Of a DNA stretch of 58,391 nt, positions 54,371 through 58,391 are shown piece by piece. Numbering within the stretch: position 1 is the first letter of the stretch; each line of letters opens with the position of its first letter. A model generated the notes under the pieces. It searched no databases, was not told where the DNA came from, and saw nothing but the letters and a program-made list of their open reading frames with translations. Origin of the DNA: a bacterium (GTDB taxonomy: Bacteria; UBP14; UBA6098; JAFGQG01); contig JAFGGQ010000093.1 of assembly GCA_016930435.1 (NCBI GenBank), forward strand, positions 1-58,391. The letters run 5' to 3'. The translations under genes and the position numbers were made by a program.

Positions 54371-56665
54371 ATGAAAATAATCCGGATATCGGTCGCATTT
54401 TTCTTTTTCTTTTTTCTATGTGTTTTATTTGCAGATGAGGTTCGCAGCCCATTTTTAGGTATAAATCTGGCTACTTCTGAATCACCACCGGGGGTGAAAA
54501 TCCTCGGTGTAGTCAGGAATTCTCCTGCTCAGATAGCAGGGTTAGAAAAGAATGATGTAATAATTGCCCTTGGTGAAACCCCAATACCCACCCGTGATTC
54601 CCTTTTGGCTGCACTTCAGCGAAAGCTTCCCGGGGACAGGGTGAGACTAACCCTGAACCGATGTGGCAATGAGTTTACGCTTTATATTATTTTAGGGTCC
54701 CGAAGCGATTTTCTGGAGAGCATGCAGAGGGGGAACCGGGAATACTTTCCCCAAAGCTCTGATGAGTTACTTCCCGGATGGGATACCGATACCCTTACAC
54801 GATTGGTACTGAAAGGCTTACAAAAGGGGAATTTAGATGGGGGTTATGATAGGATGGCTGCTGTATTTAAACAGGAGTTAGGGAACTATCAAGGTTACTA
54901 TACCCTGAACGCAGTTGCTTTAACCTTATTGGAGCCGGCAGCCTGCCTGGCTTCCGGGGAATTTGTTAAGAGTTCCCTGTCGGTCTATGAGGGCAGCCCC
55001 CCGGGCATCTGGTCGGGGATACACCGGGTACTTGATATTACGGATTGCCCTATTCCCGAGCCTCGTACCGGTCATCCGGGTAACCCTTTGGAAACTATAC
55101 TTGCCGGAGTAAAAATGGCCAATGCCACTCTGGAACAAGCTTTCTCTGAACTTTCTCCAAAGGAGCTTTCCGATGCCGCAGAGACAATCCCCTTTCTGCT
55201 GGATATATTCGAGAAAACCATCTATATTCATGAAGACCCAGAGGAGGAGCTTGTGGATAGTTATCTGGATCTGGTAGATGCTTCAAAGCGGATTGATTAC
55301 GGCCAACTGATCAGTGCCGGAATACATTTAATAGAATTATACTCGCCCGGGTTGCTTGCAGAACTGAGGGACTTGCAGTCAGGAGATGGGGCAAATTCCG
55401 AGGAGGATATACTGCTGGATATTATGGTTCCGGTAGGTGAGCGGAGAAATCCCGCGGGTAATCCGGAACCGGTTATGGGGCGGATGATAGTTACCGGCAC
55501 GGAGGGACGCACTTACAGTCAGCAAGCAGTGGTCTGGATCGATCTGGGAGGCGATGATACCTACCTTGGTTATTGCGGGGGTACGCCATACACCCTGATC
55601 AATAATTTCGGTCATAATTTTAATTCCGGGCGTACAGGTCTGCATATCGATCTTGGGGGTGATGACAATTATATACGGAACACTCCCGGGAGCATCGGTG
55701 GCGGGTTCTGTGGCGCAGGTATCCTTATTGACCTGCACGGTAACGATATCTATCATGGCGACCGGTTAGCCCAGGGTTCCGCTTTTTGGGGATTGGGGAT
55801 CCTGATAGACTTAGCCGGGGATGACCAGTATTTCGGCCAGGAAAACGTTCAGGGATTCGCGGGTTTTGGCGTGGGCTTGCTTTATGACGCCCAGGGGAAT
55901 GATCTCTATCATGCTTCCCGTTACGCTCAGGGTGTGGGAGTTACCAAGGGTTTAGGATTGTTAGTAGAGTGCGAAGGAGATGACCGCTATATTGCAAGTT
56001 TTAAAAGTCCCAACAATTACGGAAACGAAGATACCTGGTCGGGCTGGAGCAAGGGAGCGGGACTGGGCTTCCGGACAATAGCCGCCGGTGGGATAGGATT
56101 GCTGGCCGACCGGGGAGGAAACGATTATTACGAAGCGGGAAATTTTTCACAGGCTTGCGGATACTTTTTTGGTTTCGGAATACTCGATGATCTCTCCGGC
56201 GATGACCTTGTGATAGGAAACCGATATACACAGGGCAGTGGTGCGCACCAGGCAGCGGGATATTTCCGGGACCACGCCGGGAACGATATTTACCGGGGAA
56301 GTGAGGCTGCTAATCAGGGAGGCGTCTGGGATATCGTATCAGGATGGTTCGTGGATGATGGCGGTGATGACCACTATTCCGCTGGTAGCATCTCACAGGG
56401 AGGTGCCTCCCAGGTAGCTATGGGGGTATTCATTGATCTCCAGGGCACGGATGAATATAAATCTGCAGGTACCTCAAACGGAGAAGGCGGAGCCATCGAT
56501 TATCATCCCGACCAGGGCGGCAAAAACATCGGCTTGTTTATCGACCTTGGCAAAAACAACGATAACTATTCCGGTACCGGATCTAAACGAAAAAACGGTA
56601 AATTTATGCGCACCGACACCATGGGGGAAGAGCCACACGGCGACGGTTTCTTCTGGGATGAATAA
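54371..56665 (+). CDS. Exported PDZ-domain protein with GDD/GND-Y repeats
   Basis: 764 residues. Signal peptide about 1-21 (FFFFFFLCVLFADE). PDZ domain about 27-112 (FLGINLATSESPPGVKILGV, SPAQIAGLEKNDVIIALGETPI, LLAALQRKLPGDRVRLTL). A helical region follows (about 115-370). Residues about 385-740 hold 11-12 repeats of the form GxGxLxDLxGDDxY or GND.Y, with AQG between (e.g. LGGDDTYLGY, LHGNDIYHGD, LAGDDQYFGQ, AQGNDLYHAS, CEGDDRYIAS). The Asp/Gly pattern suggests calcium-binding beta-roll or beta-solenoid structure. No protease catalytic triad is visible in front of the PDZ domain. GAGGGAGG precedes the ATG. Divergent from the giant repeat protein; role unknown. Confidence 0.8.
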   Translation: MKIIRISVAFFFFFFLCVLFADEVRSPFLGINLATSESPPGVKILGVVRNSPAQIAGLEKNDVIIALGETPIPTRDSLLAALQRKLPGDRVRLTLNRCGNEFTLYIILGSRSDFLESMQRGNREYFPQSSDELLPGWDTDTLTRLVLKGLQKGNLDGGYDRMAAVFKQELGNYQGYYTLNAVALTLLEPAACLASGEFVKSSLSVYEGSPPGIWSGIHRVLDITDCPIPEPRTGHPGNPLETILAGVKMANATLEQAFSELSPKELSDAAETIPFLLDIFEKTIYIHEDPEEELVDSYLDLVDASKRIDYGQLISAGIHLIELYSPGLLAELRDLQSGDGANSEEDILLDIMVPVGERRNPAGNPEPVMGRMIVTGTEGRTYSQQAVVWIDLGGDDTYLGYCGGTPYTLINNFGHNFNSGRTGLHIDLGGDDNYIRNTPGSIGGGFCGAGILIDLHGNDIYHGDRLAQGSAFWGLGILIDLAGDDQYFGQENVQGFAGFGVGLLYDAQGNDLYHASRYAQGVGVTKGLGLLVECEGDDRYIASFKSPNNYGNEDTWSGWSKGAGLGFRTIAAGGIGLLADRGGNDYYEAGNFSQACGYFFGFGILDDLSGDDLVIGNRYTQGSGAHQAAGYFRDHAGNDIYRGSEAANQGGVWDIVSGWFVDDGGDDHYSAGSISQGGASQVAMGVFIDLQGTDEYKSAGTSNGEGGAIDYHPDQGGKNIGLFIDLGKNNDNYSGTGSKRKNGKFMRTDTMGEEPHGDGFFWDE

Positions 56666-56734
56666 ATACATTACCGAACCGAAGGCTAATTTCACATGCA
56701 TTTTAGATCATATATAGCCGAATATTTTTCTGGG

Positions 56735-56749
56735 GGATATTCTATATCC
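56735..56749. terminator. Small palindrome between convergent genes
   Basis: GGATAT-TCT-ATATCC (6-bp stem, 3-nt loop) lies between the convergent ends of the PDZ gene and lpxK, six bases beyond the lpxK stop. There is no clear T-run on either side, so function as an intrinsic terminator is only possible. Confidence 0.25.
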
Positions 56750-56755
56750 TAAATA

Positions 56756-57823
56756 TCAAGAACAACCAGAGACCCGGTGAACTGCTTCCCAGAATCGGCC
56801 CTCGTCATCTATAGCCATTCCTATTTTCAGGTAATACAGAGGAAGCTTCCAATGATGTGAAGGTAATTTGACGCTATCCTTGTGCGTAGTAATGATTGCT
56901 TCAGCGCCGGCACTGTGAGCATCTTTTTCGATAAGTGATAGATCGGCTTTTTGATATGGATAATGGTCGGGATAATCGCGATATCCGGCGATAGTAAGCC
57001 CTAATAGCCGCAGGGAATCATGGAAGCGCATGGGATTGGCAATCCCCGAGAAGGCAAAAATCTTTTTTGGTTCAAAATCTGAAAGGGCTGTACTTTTTTG
57101 ATGCTCTATCGAAACCCATAACAGCGGTTGATACTGAGCCTGAAATAGGGGGGCTGAGGGATTATACTCCCTAATTAAACTGGTTATACCGGAGTAGCTC
57201 TTACCGGAGATGGACCTTGTTATTACGAAGATATCTGCTTCTTTTAGTCTCCATAGTCCATCCCGTAAATTACCGGCCGGAAAGAATTGCCCCCTACTTA
57301 GGGGTTGATCACCATTAATAAGGAGGATGTTCAAATCCTTGTGCAATTTCAAGTACTGGAATCCATCATCGAGGATGAATAAGAATTTCCTGGGATAATT
57401 TTCGATTAGTTTAAGTATTGCCGATAATCTGTTCTTGTGTATTCCCAGGAAAGCTCCCGGGATGTTCTGGGCGAGCAGGAGGGGCTCATCACCTACCAAC
57501 TCCCAGGATTTTGGAGGGGGCATTACCCGCGGTTGGTTATCCCTTCTTCCATAGCCCCTGGTTATAATAGCAACATTTTTATTTATCGTCAATAATTTAT
57601 TGCAGAGGTATTCGACCATAACCGTCTTGCCGGTACCACCCAGTGACAGATTTCCTACAGAGATGACCTTCCCGTTTATCTTATAAACAGGTAAGATCTT
57701 TTTATGGTATAACCACCATCGCAAGTACACTATTGCCCGGTTGATCACGGCCAGCATTTTTCCGGGTAAATTCTTTGAGAAATAGGGATACAAATAGAGC
57801 ATAAGGGTTTTTAGGAATCTCAT
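56756..57823 (-). CDS. lpxK: Tetraacyldisaccharide 4'-kinase (lipid A biosynthesis)
   Basis: A 355-residue LpxK. It phosphorylates the 4' position of the lipid A disaccharide at the inner membrane. N-terminal amphipathic/membrane part, then VGNLSLGGTGKTVMVEYL (P-loop, about 57-74), ITRGYGRR, VGDEPLLLAQ, DDGFQYLKL (catalytic Asp region), GQFFPAGNLRDGLWRL and ITTHKDSVKL (about 315-324). It is translationally coupled to the upstream kdtA (ATGA overlap at 57820-57823). The last residues, VSGCS, are not conserved. Together they show an LPS-type outer membrane. Confidence 0.95.
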   Translation of the reverse strand: MRFLKTLMLYLYPYFSKNLPGKMLAVINRAIVYLRWWLYHKKILPVYKINGKVISVGNLSLGGTGKTVMVEYLCNKLLTINKNVAIITRGYGRRDNQPRVMPPPKSWELVGDEPLLLAQNIPGAFLGIHKNRLSAILKLIENYPRKFLFILDDGFQYLKLHKDLNILLINGDQPLSRGQFFPAGNLRDGLWRLKEADIFVITRSISGKSYSGITSLIREYNPSAPLFQAQYQPLLWVSIEHQKSTALSDFEPKKIFAFSGIANPMRFHDSLRLLGLTIAGYRDYPDHYPYQKADLSLIEKDAHSAGAEAIITTHKDSVKLPSHHWKLPLYYLKIGMAIDDEGRFWEAVHRVSGCS

Positions 57824-58391
57824 TTAAGAGCCTCAGCGATAGCTTCGGTATATAAGTCCCCGATGTGTTTAAGGCGTTCCACCGTTTCAAAAGCGCGGAT
57901 GCCCCTTTGACGGGCAAGGGCTGGGTTTTGCAGCAGGTTTATCAATTCGTATTCGAGCTCCTTCCGATTGGAGACCATCTTAGCAGCGCCGGCTTCAAGC
58001 AGTAGATCAGATGATTCGAGGGTGGATGAATAGAAGGGGCCGAAGACTATTGGTTTTCCGTGGATGGCGGGTTCCAGGGGGTTATGGCCTCCGATATTAG
58101 CGATGGTGCCGCCGATAATGGCTACTTCGCCAGAAGCATAATATGAAGACAATTCACCCAGGGTATCCAGAATATAAACCTGGTATTCAGGACCAAATTC
58201 CTGTTGGGACCGCAGCGCACACTTTAATCCTAACTGGCGCGCAATCACGGCAAGCGCAGGCGCACGGCTGGGGTAGCGGGGAGCGATTATTAACCTGGCG
58301 GGAGGTACCTTCTCTTTGACATTGCAAAATACCTTCAGTATTATCTCATCTTCCCTTTTATGGGTACTGCCTGCGACGATAGTTTTATTTC
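57820..58391 (-). CDS. kdtA: Kdo transferase (3-deoxy-D-manno-octulosonic acid transferase), C-terminal part
   Basis: About 190 C-terminal codons are visible; the frame stays open to the window edge, so the N-terminal half is missing. Motifs of the GT-B domain of KdtA/WaaA: AGSTHKREDEIIL (donor site region), RLIIAPRYPSRA, YILDTLGELSSYYASGEVAIIGGTIANIGGHNPLEPAIHG as consecutive segments, KPIVFGPFYSS and LEAGAAKMVSN. It adds Kdo to lipid IVA. A GTG within the visible part (58246-58248) is internal, not the start, because the coding motifs continue upstream of it. Confidence 0.95.
   Translation of the reverse strand, partial: NKTIVAGSTHKREDEIILKVFCNVKEKVPPARLIIAPRYPSRAPALAVIARQLGLKCALRSQQEFGPEYQVYILDTLGELSSYYASGEVAIIGGTIANIGGHNPLEPAIHGKPIVFGPFYSSTLESSDLLLEAGAAKMVSNRKELEYELINLLQNPALARQRGIRAFETVERLKHIGDLYTEAIAEALK

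Noticed and set aside
1-58391. Mobile elements, tRNA/rRNA genes, CRISPR arrays, defence systems
   Set aside because: No transposase, integrase, tRNA cloverleaf, regularly spaced repeats or defence-type gene was recognised on either strand; the only mobile-like signal is the small inverted-repeat segment near 35 kb.

Overview
The window reads as a chromosomal segment of a Gram-negative (diderm) anaerobe, probably a candidate phylum of or near the FCB group. The reasons: lipid A/Kdo genes (lpxK, kdtA) and a TonB-dependent receptor with a carboxypeptidase-like N-terminal domain; secreted proteins ending in a YPNPFN-type or FlgD-like C-terminal domain of the kind associated with type IX-like secretion; an N-terminal MNYQGRL domain common in surface proteins of that group; and ferredoxin/NADH energy metabolism with an Rnf complex and no sign of oxygen respiration. 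The phylum cannot be fixed from this window. No tRNA, rRNA, transposase, integrase or CRISPR array was seen.

Layout. (1) 1-1002, minus: the start of a porin-like outer-membrane protein cut by the window edge. (2) 1401-18958, plus: a long run of closely spaced genes: nitroreductase, four tandem acyl-CoA dehydrogenase (ACAD) paralogues, an HdrC/HdrB-like CCG iron-sulfur protein, a small OB-fold lipoprotein, a secreted clostripain-type protease, etfB-etfA, a three-gene flavin/iron-sulfur module (HdrA N-half + NuoE; NuoF; NuoG + HdrA C-half), then meaB and a cobalamin-binding mutase subunit. (3) 19062-24289, plus: rnfCDGEAB with its own promoter, followed by a flavodoxin and a half-size EamA protein. 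(4) 25453-29463, minus: a 1336-residue repetitive surface protein. (5) 29900-33029, plus: a TonB receptor and a membrane-anchored protein. (6) 33428-39882, plus: thiolase + DUF35 partner, then a leucine-degradation-like set (methylcrotonyl-CoA carboxylase beta, LiuC-like hydratase, biotin carboxylase, biotin carrier). (7) 40066-41631, plus: a polytopic membrane protein. (8) 41718-54092, minus: a giant 4124-residue surface protein of 18 A/B pairs of Ig-like modules, divergent from a PDZ protein with GDD/GND repeats (54371-56665). (9) 56756-58391, minus: lpxK and kdtA (partial).

How it fits together. A likely reading is fermentation or syntrophic oxidation of branched-chain amino acids or fatty acids. 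A secreted protease supplies peptides. ACADs oxidise acyl-CoAs and pass electrons to EtfAB. The CCG protein and the HdrA/NuoEFG module could link this pool to NADH and ferredoxin by flavin-based bifurcation or confurcation. Rnf couples ferredoxin/NAD to an ion gradient. MCC, hydratase and thiolase would process leucine carbon, and MeaB with the B12 subunit serves methylmalonyl-CoA mutase, whose large subunit is not here.

The two most striking observations are (a) HdrA appears split inside its inserted ferredoxin domain, with one half fused to NuoE and the other to a NuoG-like domain on either side of NuoF, so that the bifurcating FAD domain would have to be assembled from two polypeptides; and (b) the tandem ACADs have reciprocal losses: two lack the catalytic Glu but keep the FAD-adenine motif, and one keeps Glu but lost that motif. 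This suggests obligate heteromers.
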